Part shown: positions 1 to 8,308 of the stretch, piece after piece
How positions within the stretch are numbered: position 1 is the stretch's first letter
Layout: each line of letters starts with the position of its first letter
From: Pseudarthrobacter sp. NS4
Lineage (GTDB): Bacteria > Actinomycetota > Actinomycetes > Actinomycetales > Micrococcaceae
Direction of reading: 5' to 3'
DNA: 64,000 nucleotides
Assembly: GCF_024758005.1 (NCBI RefSeq)
Contig: NZ_CP103288.1
Location: forward strand, 1,798,001 to 1,862,000
The notes under the pieces: model-generated
Told to the model about the DNA's origin: nothing
Databases searched by the model: none
The model's input: the letters and a program-made list of their open reading frames with translations, nothing else
Translations under genes and position numbers: made by a program

Positions 1-896
1 GGGGGCTGCGGCGACAGCAGCCGGCTGACACGTGAAGCGGTGGTGCGGGCCGAGTCTGAGCCGGAGGCACCCGTTCCGGCGTCGAGGCCGGACAGCGCGA
101 GGCTGGAAGCAGCCGGCTGAAGGTCCGCGGCCTCGGCACCCGGCGCCGACCCGCTGGCAACAATGGCGATGGCCTTGATAAGGGTGGCTTTGCTCTCGGT
201 CTTGAGCGCGACGTCGTCGGCCAGCATCTCTATCAGCGAGTTGACGGATTCCTGGGCAAGCCGGGTGGTGGGAAGCCAGGGCAGCGCCTGCCGCCAGGCC
301 GCGAAGGCCCACAGGAGCAGGTGGTGGCGCTGGCTCAGGTGGGCGTTCTCGTGGATCAGGACGGCCCGCAGTTCAGCCGGTTCGAGGGCAGCCATCAGGC
401 CGTCCGACAGAACAGTTACGGAGCGGGCGCCGCCGGGCAGGCAGTATGCGACCGGAGAATCGTGGCTGATGACCAAGGTTGCGGCATCCTGCCCTGAAGG
501 CGATGCCAGCAGGGCAAGCAGCTCGCGGTGGCGCCGCCGCTGCCGTTCAATCTTGTAGTAGGTCAGCAGCAGGGTGAACACGAGGTGGGCTGTGAGCAGC
601 GCGGCTGCCGACAGCGCGAAGATGTGCCAGAACCCCAGCGCCGTGGTGGGAGCATTGAACAGCACCATCCCAGCGAGTGCGCGGAGCCCGGCAATGAGGT
701 TGTCGCCGATCGGTTCCAGTCCGTAGACCAGCATGGCGCCGATCATGGACAGCCCGCCGGCCAGTGCGATGGCCTGCCAGAGGAGCATGGCGGTGAACGG
801 TGAGCGCGCGGGCCACCGGGCGCGCGAAAGGAGGATGGGCACTGGCCACGCCAGGATTACCGCCAGGACCGCCAGCAGGTATGAGGCCCAGAACAT
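1..896 (-). CDS. M56 family (BlaR1/MecR1-like) membrane metallopeptidase, C-terminus cut by window edge
   Basis: Membrane zinc protease of the type that pairs with BlaI repressors. About 298 residues are visible and the frame is still open at the left edge. Several hydrophobic segments lie in the first 130 residues. The zinc motif HENAH (an HExxH) is at residues 182-186, followed by LIEMLADD, which probably supplies the third ligand. The start codon is 6 nt after the blaI stop, so the two genes are an operon and probably translationally coupled. In BlaR1/MecR1 systems the protease is activated by a signal and inactivates the repressor. No penicillin-binding sensor domain can be seen in the visible part, so the signal is unknown. 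Confidence 0.85.
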   Translation of the reverse strand, partial: MFWASYLLAVLAVILAWPVPILLSRARWPARSPFTAMLLWQAIALAGGLSMIGAMLVYGLEPIGDNLIAGLRALAGMVLFNAPTTALGFWHIFALSAAALLTAHLVFTLLLTYYKIERQRRRHRELLALLASPSGQDAATLVISHDSPVAYCLPGGARSVTVLSDGLMAALEPAELRAVLIHENAHLSQRHHLLLWAFAAWRQALPWLPTTRLAQESVNSLIEMLADDVALKTESKATLIKAIAIVASGSAPGAEAADLQPAASSLALSGLDAGTGASGSDSARTTASRVSRLLSPQP

Positions 897-902
897 GGTT
901 TG

Positions 903-1289
903 TTAGAGATGGCCAAGCAGTTTGCGCAGCGTTTCGGCTTCACCTTCGGAGACGGAGCCAATGAAGCGTGCCAGGACGGCTTCACGGTCCGGCGCGGACC
1001 CCAGGACTTCATGCATGAGTTCCGCCGTGTGGTCTTCACGGCTCGACACAGCCTGGTAGCGGTGCGGACGGGTGCCGCGTTCGCGCTCCACCAGTCCCTT
1101 CTTCTCCAGCCGGGACAGCACCGTGAGCACGGTGGTGACCGCGAGTTCCTTGCCTTCGTGGCCTGCCGCCCCGCCCTGGCCGGCCGAGGTTTGCGCGAGC
1201 CGGTCCCGCAGGGTGTTGGCCGTGGCCGCTTCCTGGCCCGCCCAGAGCAGGTCCATTACTGCCCGTTCAAGTTCACCAAGAGTAGCCAT
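903..1289 (-). CDS. blaI: BlaI/MecI/CopY family transcriptional repressor
   Basis: A 128-residue DNA-binding repressor of usual family length. The N-terminus (MATLGELERAVMDLLW) and the region up to about residue 80 match the winged helix. The rest is the dimerisation and protease-sensitive part. The start was chosen because AAAGGA lies about 7 nt upstream; a longer in-frame ORF begins at 1346 but has no such site. It is co-transcribed with the M56 protease gene and divergent from cydA. The palindromes in the shared intergenic region are of the TTCTAC/GTAGAA kind expected for BlaI proteins, so control of cyd genes and autoregulation are inferred. Confidence 0.9.
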   Translation of the reverse strand: MATLGELERAVMDLLWAGQEAATANTLRDRLAQTSAGQGGAAGHEGKELAVTTVLTVLSRLEKKGLVERERGTRPHRYQAVSSREDHTAELMHEVLGSAPDREAVLARFIGSVSEGEAETLRKLLGHL

Positions 1290-1391
1290 TGCACTTTTCC
1301 TTTGTTTCCCCGCACCGCGCGCCGTTTGGCGCCGGTGACTCCACACAGTTATTCAACTACACAATCAAATTTACCCTGAATCCGCCGTACT

Positions 1392-1408
1392 TTCTACGTT
1401 GGGTAGAA
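1392..1408. promoter_or_regulatory. Candidate BlaI operator O3 (blaI-proximal)
   Basis: Inverted repeat TTCTAC-gttgg-GTAGAA, with the same CTAC-N5-GTAG core and spacing as the two sites nearer cydA. It lies about 100 bp upstream of the blaI start. I could not place a convincing blaI promoter, but autoregulation would fit. Confidence 0.55.
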
Positions 1409-1482
1409 CTAAGGGTGGCCGCGCCCGCCGATACCTGGTCCGGGGGCCTGCTGATACGCCTTCGAATGGTCCGGAGGTGGGT

Positions 1483-1512
1483 TTTACACTGCCGACGGCG
1501 TTGTTCTACACT
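1483..1512 (+). promoter_or_regulatory. cydA promoter
   Basis: TTTACA (1483-1488, five of six matches to TTGACA) is separated by 18 nt from TACACT (1507-1512). The predicted start of transcription is near 1519, giving a leader of about 54 nt. The -10 box lies inside operator O1. Confidence 0.6.
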
Positions 1513-1520
1513 TTGTAGAA
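1504..1520. promoter_or_regulatory. Candidate BlaI operator O1 over the cydA -10 box
   Basis: Perfect inverted repeat TTCTACA-ctt-TGTAGAA. It covers the predicted cydA -10 box, so a bound repressor would block RNA polymerase. Confidence 0.65.
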
Positions 1521-1527
1521 GTTAGGG

Positions 1528-1546
1528 TTTCTACAGAACGTAGAAA
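1528..1546. promoter_or_regulatory. Candidate BlaI operator O2 just after the cydA transcription start
   Basis: Perfect inverted repeat TTTCTAC-agaac-GTAGAAA. Its centre is 25 bp (about 2.4 helical turns) from that of O1. Confidence 0.6.
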
Positions 1547-1572
1547 ACCCCCGGCTCACAGTAGGGACCGCC

Positions 1573-3177
1573 ATGGACGCTCTGGAAATCGCACGCTGGC
1601 AATTCGGTATCACCACCGTCTACCACTTCATGATGGTGCCGCTGACCATCGGCCTGGGCCTCGTGGTGGCCGTCATCCAGACCGCCTGGCACCGCACGGG
1701 CAAGCCTGAATACCTCCGGATGACCAAGTTCTGGGGAAAGCTGTTCCTCATCAACTTCATCATGGGCGTTGCCACCGGCATCGTGCAGGAGTTCCAGTTC
1801 GGGATGGCCTGGAGCGAGTACAGCCGCTTCGTCGGAGATGTCTTCGGCGCCCCGCTGGCCCTTGAAGCCCTCCTGGCCTTCTTCGTGGAGTCCACCTTCC
1901 TGGGCCTCTGGATTTTCGGCTGGAAGCAGCTGAAGCCCGGCATCCACCTGGCCTGCCTGTGGATTGCCGTCATTGGATCCGTGTTTTCCGCCTACTTCAT
2001 CATCGTTGCCAACAGCTGGATGCAGCACCCGGTGGGGGTGGAGATGGTGGACGGCAGGCCTGTCATGACCGACGCCTGGGCCGTCTTCACGAACAACACC
2101 GCGCTGGTCGCGGTGCCCCACACCCTGTTCGGCGCGCTGGCCGTAGCGGGCGGCTTCCTCCTGGGCATCGCCTGGTACCACCTCTGGAGCAGGCGCCGCG
2201 ACGGCGTCGACACCCTGGGCGCCGACGGCAAGGTGGTCCCGGGCGAGTCGGCAACCATCCCCGGCCGCGACCGCGCAGACCACACCGTCTGGATCCGGTC
2301 CCTGCGGATCGGCGCCGTAGTGGCCATGATCTCCTTCGCCGGCACCGCCCTCACCGGTGACCTGCAGGGCAAACTGATGTTCGAGCAGCAGCCCATGAAG
2401 ATGGCAGCAGCCGAGGCAGCCTGCCACGACGGCACCGGATTCTCCGTCCTGAGCATCGGCAACCTCGGCTCACAGAACTGCGACGACATCGTGGCCCTGA
2501 TCGAAGTTCCCGGTATTCTGTCCTACCTGGCGAAGGGTGACTTCACCACCGAGGTCAAGGGTGTGAACACCCTGCTGCCCGAATACCAGGAAAACTACGG
2601 GACGCACCTGCCGGACAACCCGATCTACGGCGATCGGGCCGGCCAGGAAATCGACTACCTGCCGGTCATGGAGGTCACTTACTGGGGCTTCCGCATGATG
2701 ATCGGTTTCGGCGGGTTCGCGGCGCTGGCCGCACTTGTTGCGCTGTGGCTCACCCGGAGCGGCACCGTTCCCCGGTCCCCGTGGCTCATGCGGCTGGCCG
2801 TCCTGGGCATCATGGCCCCCTTTGGCGCCAACGCGGCCGGCTGGATCTTCACCGAGATGGGCCGCCAGCCGTTTGTGGTGGCCCCCAACCCGGACCCCAA
2901 CGGCATTGACCAGGTGTTTATGTTCACGGCAGCAGCCGTCTCTCCGGGGGTCTCGGCCGGGGAACTGCTCGCATCCCTCATTACCCTGACAGCGGTGTAC
3001 GCCGTCCTGCTGGTGGTCGAGGTGAAGCTCCTGGTCAAATACATCCGCGGCGGCGTTGTCTCCGCCATGCCGGAGCTCGCCCACGTCCCCGCGGATGAAA
3101 ACGAGGACGCCACTCCCGGACCCGATGGACCGGGCGGCGCCAGGCCGGCGGACGACGTCCTGGCCTTCGCCTACTGA
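1573..3177 (+). CDS. cydA: Cytochrome bd quinol oxidase subunit I
   Basis: Membrane subunit that oxidises quinol and carries the b and d hemes of the high-oxygen-affinity terminal oxidase. It has 534 residues and about nine membrane helices. Visible family marks are the N-terminal YHF with His18 (heme ligand position), QPMKMAAAEA in the Q-loop region, and GRQPF where many relatives have GRQPW. The Q-loop is of the short type. The start has a TAGGGA site upstream. It is the first gene of cydA-cydB-cydDC, with cydB 34 nt downstream. Expression is probably controlled by the divergent BlaI repressor. Confidence 0.97.
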   Translation: MDALEIARWQFGITTVYHFMMVPLTIGLGLVVAVIQTAWHRTGKPEYLRMTKFWGKLFLINFIMGVATGIVQEFQFGMAWSEYSRFVGDVFGAPLALEALLAFFVESTFLGLWIFGWKQLKPGIHLACLWIAVIGSVFSAYFIIVANSWMQHPVGVEMVDGRPVMTDAWAVFTNNTALVAVPHTLFGALAVAGGFLLGIAWYHLWSRRRDGVDTLGADGKVVPGESATIPGRDRADHTVWIRSLRIGAVVAMISFAGTALTGDLQGKLMFEQQPMKMAAAEAACHDGTGFSVLSIGNLGSQNCDDIVALIEVPGILSYLAKGDFTTEVKGVNTLLPEYQENYGTHLPDNPIYGDRAGQEIDYLPVMEVTYWGFRMMIGFGGFAALAALVALWLTRSGTVPRSPWLMRLAVLGIMAPFGANAAGWIFTEMGRQPFVVAPNPDPNGIDQVFMFTAAAVSPGVSAGELLASLITLTAVYAVLLVVEVKLLVKYIRGGVVSAMPELAHVPADENEDATPGPDGPGGARPADDVLAFAY

Positions 3178-3211
3178 TTCCGCCCAACAGAAGAGCAAGA
3201 GGAAACGAAGA

Positions 3212-4261
3212 ATGGAACTGCTGCCAACTATCTGGTTCATCGCCATTGCGGTGCTGTGGACCGGGTACCTCTTCCTTGAAGGCTTCGACCTGGGCGTCGG
3301 AATGCTGATGAAGATGTTCGCCCGCAACAACACCGAGCGGCGCGTGCTGCTCAACACCATCGGCCCCGTCTGGGACGGCAACGAAGTGTGGCTCCTCACG
3401 GCCGCCGGCGCCACCTTCGCTGCCTTTCCGCTCTGGTACGCCTCCTTGTTCTCCGCCCTCTACCTGCCCTTGCTGGTGGTCCTGGTCGCCCTGATCTTCC
3501 GCGCGGTGGCCTTCGAGTACCGCGGCAAAGTGGATACCGACCGCTGGCGGGCACGCTGGGACTGGGCCATCGCCCTGGGGTCGTTCTTCGCGGCCTTCGG
3601 CGTGGGAGCTGCCCTGGCCCTCACCACCACCGGCCTGCCCCTGAATGCAAACGGCGACCGCGAAGGCGGTCCCCTCGCCTGGTTCAGTGGTTACGCAGTA
3701 CTGGGCGGGCTGGCCGTGGTTGGCTTCTCGCTGGTCCACGCGTTGGCGTTCCTGGCACTGAAGACCGACGGCGACATCCGGCACCGGGCACGCCGCTGGT
3801 TCATCCGGCTGCTCCCTGTCCTGCTCCTGCCCATCGCAGCCTGGGCGCTCAGCATCCAGGTGATGGAGGGAAAGCCGTGGACCTGGGCTGCAGTCCTGCT
3901 CGCCGTCGCCGCGGCCGCCCGTGCCTGGGCACTTGCCCGGTCAGGCGCCGAAGGCAAAGCGTTCCTGGCGCTGGGCGCATTCCTGGTGCTCGGCACGGCG
4001 TCCATCTTTGGTGCGGTATTCCCCGTGGTGCTGCCGTCCACCCTGGACGGGGCTTTTGACCTCACCATTTCCAACGCTTCATCGTCGGACTACACTCTGG
4101 GCCTTATGAGCATTGTCGCAGCGTTCGGCCTGCCCCTGGTGATCGCCTACCAGGCCTGGACCTACTGGGTGTTCCGCCGCCGGGTCAGCGCTGCCTCCAT
4201 CCCCGAGGCCCACAGCTTCCTGCCCGCAATCGCCGCCAAGGCATTCACCACCAAGGGCTGA
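3212..4261 (+). CDS. cydB: Cytochrome bd quinol oxidase subunit II
   Basis: Second core subunit of cytochrome bd; 349 residues, eight or nine membrane helices, no heme of its own in known structures. It begins MELLPTIWFIAIAVLW and contains the conserved EGFDLGVGM and GPVWDGNEVWL stretches. The start at 3212 was preferred over an upstream in-frame ATG because GAGGAAA lies just before it and because the upstream extension is cydA-overlapping sequence with no family match. It is followed after one base by cydDC. Confidence 0.97.
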   Translation: MELLPTIWFIAIAVLWTGYLFLEGFDLGVGMLMKMFARNNTERRVLLNTIGPVWDGNEVWLLTAAGATFAAFPLWYASLFSALYLPLLVVLVALIFRAVAFEYRGKVDTDRWRARWDWAIALGSFFAAFGVGAALALTTTGLPLNANGDREGGPLAWFSGYAVLGGLAVVGFSLVHALAFLALKTDGDIRHRARRWFIRLLPVLLLPIAAWALSIQVMEGKPWTWAAVLLAVAAAARAWALARSGAEGKAFLALGAFLVLGTASIFGAVFPVVLPSTLDGAFDLTISNASSSDYTLGLMSIVAAFGLPLVIAYQAWTYWVFRRRVSAASIPEAHSFLPAIAAKAFTTKG

Positions 4262-4262
4262 C

Positions 4263-7200
4263 GTGCGGCCCACCTTCCCAACCGGCCCGGCCACCCGATC
4301 CGCCATCTACTGCCTTGGCCTCCTGGCGGCGCTCAAGGCGTTGTCGCTGGTCCTCATGGGCCAGGCCGTGGCCGCCGTCCTGGCCGGACTGGCCGCGGGG
4401 ACCCCCGACCCGGCCGGCCAGATCGTAGCCGGGCAGATTGTCCCTGGGCTGGTGGGCGTCGTCCTGCGGTCACTCACCGTGTGGGGACAGGCCGTTGCTG
4501 CCCGCCGCGCTGCCCTGGGCATCAAGGAGGAGCTGCGCTCAGGACTGCTGGAACGAGCGCTGCGCAACGGCGCCAGGGGAAGCGGCCCGGCAGACGGCGG
4601 CCTCGCCGTGCTGGCCACCCGGGGTCTGGATGCCCTGGACAGCTACTACACACAATTCCTGCCTGCCCTGGTGAACTGCGCCGCCATCCCGCTGCTGCTC
4701 GGGGCACGGATCCTTTTCGCCGACTGGGTCAGTGCCGTCGTGATTGTCCTGACCGTGCCATTGGTGCCGCTGTTCATGGTGCTGATCGGCCGGTACACGG
4801 AGGACAAGGTGCGCGAGGCGCAGTCCTCGCTCGCCCGGCTCTCCGCCCACATGCTGGAACTCGCCAAGGGCCTGCCGGTCCTGGTGGGCCTCGGCCGTGC
4901 CACCGCCCAGCGCAAGGCCCTGGAGGAGATCTCCGAGGAATACCGCTCCCGCACCATGGGCACCCTGCGTACGGCGTTCATGTCGGCGCTGGCGCTGGAA
5001 CTTATCGCCACCATTTCCGTCGCAGTGGTGGCGGTGTTTATCGGCGTGCGGCTGGTGCACGGTGACATGCCGCTCGAAGCCGGCCTGCTGGCACTCATCC
5101 TCGCCCCGGACTGCTACCTGCCCCTGCGCGAGCTGGGGACCGCCCACCATGCCAGCGACGACGGCCGCGTGGCCCTCGCCGAGGTTACCGCGGTGACCGA
5201 CGCACCCGAGGCCCAGCCGCTCCCGGCCGTCCCGGCGGGCGGGCCGGGTGCCCCCATCACTGTCAGCGGACTCAAGGTCAGCTACAACGGAAGGTCCAGG
5301 GCCGCCGTCGGCCCCCTCAGCTTCGAAGCGCCGCAAAGCAGCATCACTGCCCTCGACGGACCCAGCGGCGCGGGAAAGAGCACTGTCCTGGGCGTCCTGG
5401 CCGGAACTGTCGGGGACGGCGGCGGGACCGTCATCACGGGCTCCATCCGGGGCCTGGACCGCGGCGCCCTGGCGTGGGTCCCACAGCACCCGGTAATGGT
5501 GGCCGAAACCGTGTTGGACGAGGTGGTGCTCTACCTTTCGGCAAATGCCCGCACCGCCCGGGACCGTGCCCGCACGGAAGACACCGCCCGGTCCTGCCTG
5601 GCCCGGGCCGCGGCCGGGCACCTGGCCGCCAAGCATCCGGCAGAGCTGAGTCCCGGTGAGCTGCGCCGGGTGGCACTCGCCCGTGGGCTGGCCAGGATCG
5701 AGGCGGGGGCCACTGTCCTGCTGCTTGACGAACCCACGGCCCATCTGGACGACGTGTCGGCGATTCTGGTCGAAGACGCCATCCGCCGGCTGCGGGGCCA
5801 GGTCACGGTGATCCTGGTGGCGCACGGGGAACGCACCAGGAACCTCGCCGACCAACTTGTGCCGGTGTTGCCGGCTGACCCGGCCATGGACCGGGAACCC
5901 GGCGCGGAACCGGCTGCACAACGCGCGGCCCTGCCGGTTTCAGGTGCTCCCGCCGCCGCAGTTTCCGGCAGCGGAGTTACCCGCGCCATCCCAACCGATG
6001 GGCCCGCCCCTGCCGCCTCCCGTACCCCCGGATCCGCTGGCGGCAGCGGCACCAAGAACCCCGCCCGGCTCCTGGCATCACTCCTGGCACCGGTGCAGGG
6101 AAAGTTCGCCGCCGCAGCCGCCGTCGGAACCCTGGCGGCGGTCTTCGCCGTCGCCCTGTCCGGCCTGTCCGGCTGGCTCATCATCCGTGCCAGCGAACAG
6201 CCGCCCATCCTGTACCTGCTCTCGGCCATTGTGGGGGTCCGGTTCTTCGGCATCGGGCGGGCCGTGTTCCGGTATTGGGAACGGCTGCTGCTCCATGACG
6301 CCGTGTTCGCTGCCCTCACGCGGCTGCGTGGCCGGCTCTGGGAGACCCTCAGCCGCCGTGCCCTTGCACTCCGGCGCCTGCTCCAGGGCGGCAGCGTGCT
6401 GGGCACGGTGATTGACGACGTCGATACCGTCCGCGACCTGCTGCCCCGCGTGGTCCTGCCGCCGGTCACCGCGGCGGCAGTCTCGGTCCTGGCCCTGGTC
6501 ACCACCGCGCTGCTGGTGCCGCCAGCGCTGCCCGCCGTTATTGCTGCAGGCGCTGCCAGCCTGCTGCTCGCACCGGCGGTTGCACTCTGGGGCGACCGGA
6601 AGTCGGCCACCGCGGAGCAGGTGCTCCGTTCGGGCGTCCTGCGGCGGATCTCTGCAGCCCTTGACGCGCGCGCCGAACTCCACGCCAACGGCGTGGCACC
6701 CCTCGTGCTCGACGGGCTCCGCGCCGAGGACCGCAACGCCACCCGGGCCTCCCGGCGCTCCGCCTGGGCGGACGGGCTGGGCCACGCAATCACCACCGCC
6801 AGCTGCGGCGCCGCGGCACTCGGGGCCGCCTGGCTGGCAGCCCCGGCGGTACTCGACGGCGGGGTTGCTCCGGCGACAGCGGCGGTGGTGGTCCTGCTGC
6901 TCCTCGCCCTCGTGGAACCGTACGCAGCCATGACGACGGCGGTACGCCAGTTCCCGGCGCTCCGGACAGTTCTCCAGCGGGTGGGGGAGTCCGGGGCACT
7001 GGAAACGGCTGGCCCGGCAGGCGCCGGCAGTGCGGACGGGCTGCAGGCGGTACCCGCCCGCAGCGGCAACCGGCCCGGCGTCGAACTGAAGAACCTGGCA
7101 GCGGCCTGGCCTGGCGGCGCCCCCGTGTTTACCGGGCTGGACGCCGTGGCGGAACCGGGACGCTGGCTGGCCGTGACGGGCCCGTCAGGTTCGGGCAAAT

Positions 7201-7781
7201 CGACGCTGCTCTCGGTCCTGCTGGGGTTCCTTCCCGCCGCGGCGGGGCAGGCAAGCGTTACCGGCCAGGCGGCCTGGTGCCCCCAGGAAGCCCACCTCTT
7301 CGACTCCACCATCCGCGGCAACCTGCTGCTGGGACGCCCCGCCGGACCGGAAGGCGGGCGGTCAAATGGACGTGGGCGCGGGGAGGCGGACATGGAAGCG
7401 GTCATGGCTGCCGTAGGCCTCACCGGACTGATGGCGCGGCTGCCCGACGGGCTGGACACCCGGATCGGCCCTGGTGGAGCGTTCCTGAGCGGCGGAGAGC
7501 GCCAGCGCCTCGCCGTTGCCCGCACGCTTATGACAGGGGCGGAGGTGATCCTCCTGGACGAACCAACAGCACATTTGGATGCGGAATCGGCCCGGGCCAT
7601 GCTGGCGGACCTCCGGGCCGGACTGCGCAACCGCACCCTGGTGCTGGTGACGCACAACCCCGCAGATATCCACCCGGAGGACACCCGGCTGGTTTTGCCG
7701 GGCCGTGGCGTCGTGCCGGCCGCTTCCGAAGCGGAAGGCGGCCTGGTGGGGTCACGGGCGGGAACCGTCGGGGAAGCTTAG
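4263..7781 (+). CDS. cydDC: Fused CydD-CydC thiol-reductant ABC exporter
   Basis: One 1,172-residue protein holding both halves of the heterodimeric ABC exporter needed to assemble cytochrome bd; in E. coli CydDC moves cysteine and glutathione out of the cytoplasm. Order: membrane domain (about 1-310), nucleotide-binding domain 1 (GPSGAGKST near 366, LSPGELRR, LLLDEPTAHLDD), a Pro/Ala-rich linker, membrane domain 2, nucleotide-binding domain 2 (GPSGSGKST near 972, LSGGERQR, ILLDEPTAHLD). Domain 1 has LSPGE rather than LSGGQ. The GTG start is one base after the cydB stop. Its last four bases overlap the end of the converging DinB-like gene. CydDC fusions are known in other actinobacteria. Confidence 0.94.
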   Translation: MRPTFPTGPATRSAIYCLGLLAALKALSLVLMGQAVAAVLAGLAAGTPDPAGQIVAGQIVPGLVGVVLRSLTVWGQAVAARRAALGIKEELRSGLLERALRNGARGSGPADGGLAVLATRGLDALDSYYTQFLPALVNCAAIPLLLGARILFADWVSAVVIVLTVPLVPLFMVLIGRYTEDKVREAQSSLARLSAHMLELAKGLPVLVGLGRATAQRKALEEISEEYRSRTMGTLRTAFMSALALELIATISVAVVAVFIGVRLVHGDMPLEAGLLALILAPDCYLPLRELGTAHHASDDGRVALAEVTAVTDAPEAQPLPAVPAGGPGAPITVSGLKVSYNGRSRAAVGPLSFEAPQSSITALDGPSGAGKSTVLGVLAGTVGDGGGTVITGSIRGLDRGALAWVPQHPVMVAETVLDEVVLYLSANARTARDRARTEDTARSCLARAAAGHLAAKHPAELSPGELRRVALARGLARIEAGATVLLLDEPTAHLDDVSAILVEDAIRRLRGQVTVILVAHGERTRNLADQLVPVLPADPAMDREPGAEPAAQRAALPVSGAPAAAVSGSGVTRAIPTDGPAPAASRTPGSAGGSGTKNPARLLASLLAPVQGKFAAAAAVGTLAAVFAVALSGLSGWLIIRASEQPPILYLLSAIVGVRFFGIGRAVFRYWERLLLHDAVFAALTRLRGRLWETLSRRALALRRLLQGGSVLGTVIDDVDTVRDLLPRVVLPPVTAAAVSVLALVTTALLVPPALPAVIAAGAASLLLAPAVALWGDRKSATAEQVLRSGVLRRISAALDARAELHANGVAPLVLDGLRAEDRNATRASRRSAWADGLGHAITTASCGAAALGAAWLAAPAVLDGGVAPATAAVVVLLLLALVEPYAAMTTAVRQFPALRTVLQRVGESGALETAGPAGAGSADGLQAVPARSGNRPGVELKNLAAAWPGGAPVFTGLDAVAEPGRWLAVTGPSGSGKSTLLSVLLGFLPAAAGQASVTGQAAWCPQEAHLFDSTIRGNLLLGRPAGPEGGRSNGRGRGEADMEAVMAAVGLTGLMARLPDGLDTRIGPGGAFLSGGERQRLAVARTLMTGAEVILLDEPTAHLDAESARAMLADLRAGLRNRTLVLVTHNPADIHPEDTRLVLPGRGVVPAASEAEGGLVGSRAGTVGEA

Positions 7782-8296
7782 CCGTCCACGTCGTGAAGGT
7801 GATGGACGACGTCGTGCAGGAAGTACTGGGCAAGCGTCAGGACGGTGAATTCGGAGCCGTTGCTGCGGAGCCCTTTGCGGCCCCATTCCGCTTCGCGGAC
7901 ACCTGCAAAGGACTCCGCCGCCTGCTTTCCCTCGGCCGTGAGCTCGGCGCTGACAACAGCGGGGTCGGCGTTGGCGTAGTCCCTGTCGATCGCCGTCTGG
8001 TCCTGGTCCCAGTTCTCGAACCGGGCGTCCTCCGAATCGAGCATGAGGTTGAGCCGCTGGTCAAAAAGGCTGAAAACGTCCCGGACATGGCAGGCATACT
8101 CCAGTGCAGACCAGGTGTTGTCATTCGGGCGTTCCGCCACATCCGACCGGCGAAGCACCGCCCGCCACCGGGGCAGGATGTTTTCGATGTTCCCGGGCAC
8201 CGTGGACGGTGTGACTGTGGTGGCATCGAACGAGCATTCCGGGCAGGGACGCGACAGGACCCAGGTCCAGTCCTTCTCATCAGGAACGATAGGCAT
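7778..8296 (-). CDS. DinB-like four-helix-bundle protein
   Basis: A 172-residue protein of the DinB/DUF664 class. Such folds bind a metal through spaced histidines and include mycothiol-dependent enzymes and many proteins of unknown job. Visible His positions that could bind metal are in YACHVRD and in the C-terminal FLHDVVHHLHDVDG. An N-terminal CPEC pair is present. The gene lies 9 nt after parC, but a TAGACT hexamer 6 nt before its ATG suggests its own leaderless transcript. Function cannot be assigned further. Confidence 0.75.
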   Translation of the reverse strand: MPIVPDEKDWTWVLSRPCPECSFDATTVTPSTVPGNIENILPRWRAVLRRSDVAERPNDNTWSALEYACHVRDVFSLFDQRLNLMLDSEDARFENWDQDQTAIDRDYANADPAVVSAELTAEGKQAAESFAGVREAEWGRKGLRSNGSEFTVLTLAQYFLHDVVHHLHDVDG

Positions 8297-8302
8297 GGAA
8301 GC

Positions 8303-8308
8303 AGTCTA
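8303..8308 (-). promoter_or_regulatory. -10 box for leaderless DinB-like gene
   Basis: TAGACT on the minus strand, 6 nt before ATG at 8296, with no Shine-Dalgarno. Its first three bases are the parC stop codon. Confidence 0.5.

Noticed and set aside
1531..2427. Long open frame antisense to cydA
   Set aside because: It lies wholly opposite the certain cydA gene, and its translation is rich in His/Asp/Gly/Gln of the kind produced by reading high-GC codons backwards.
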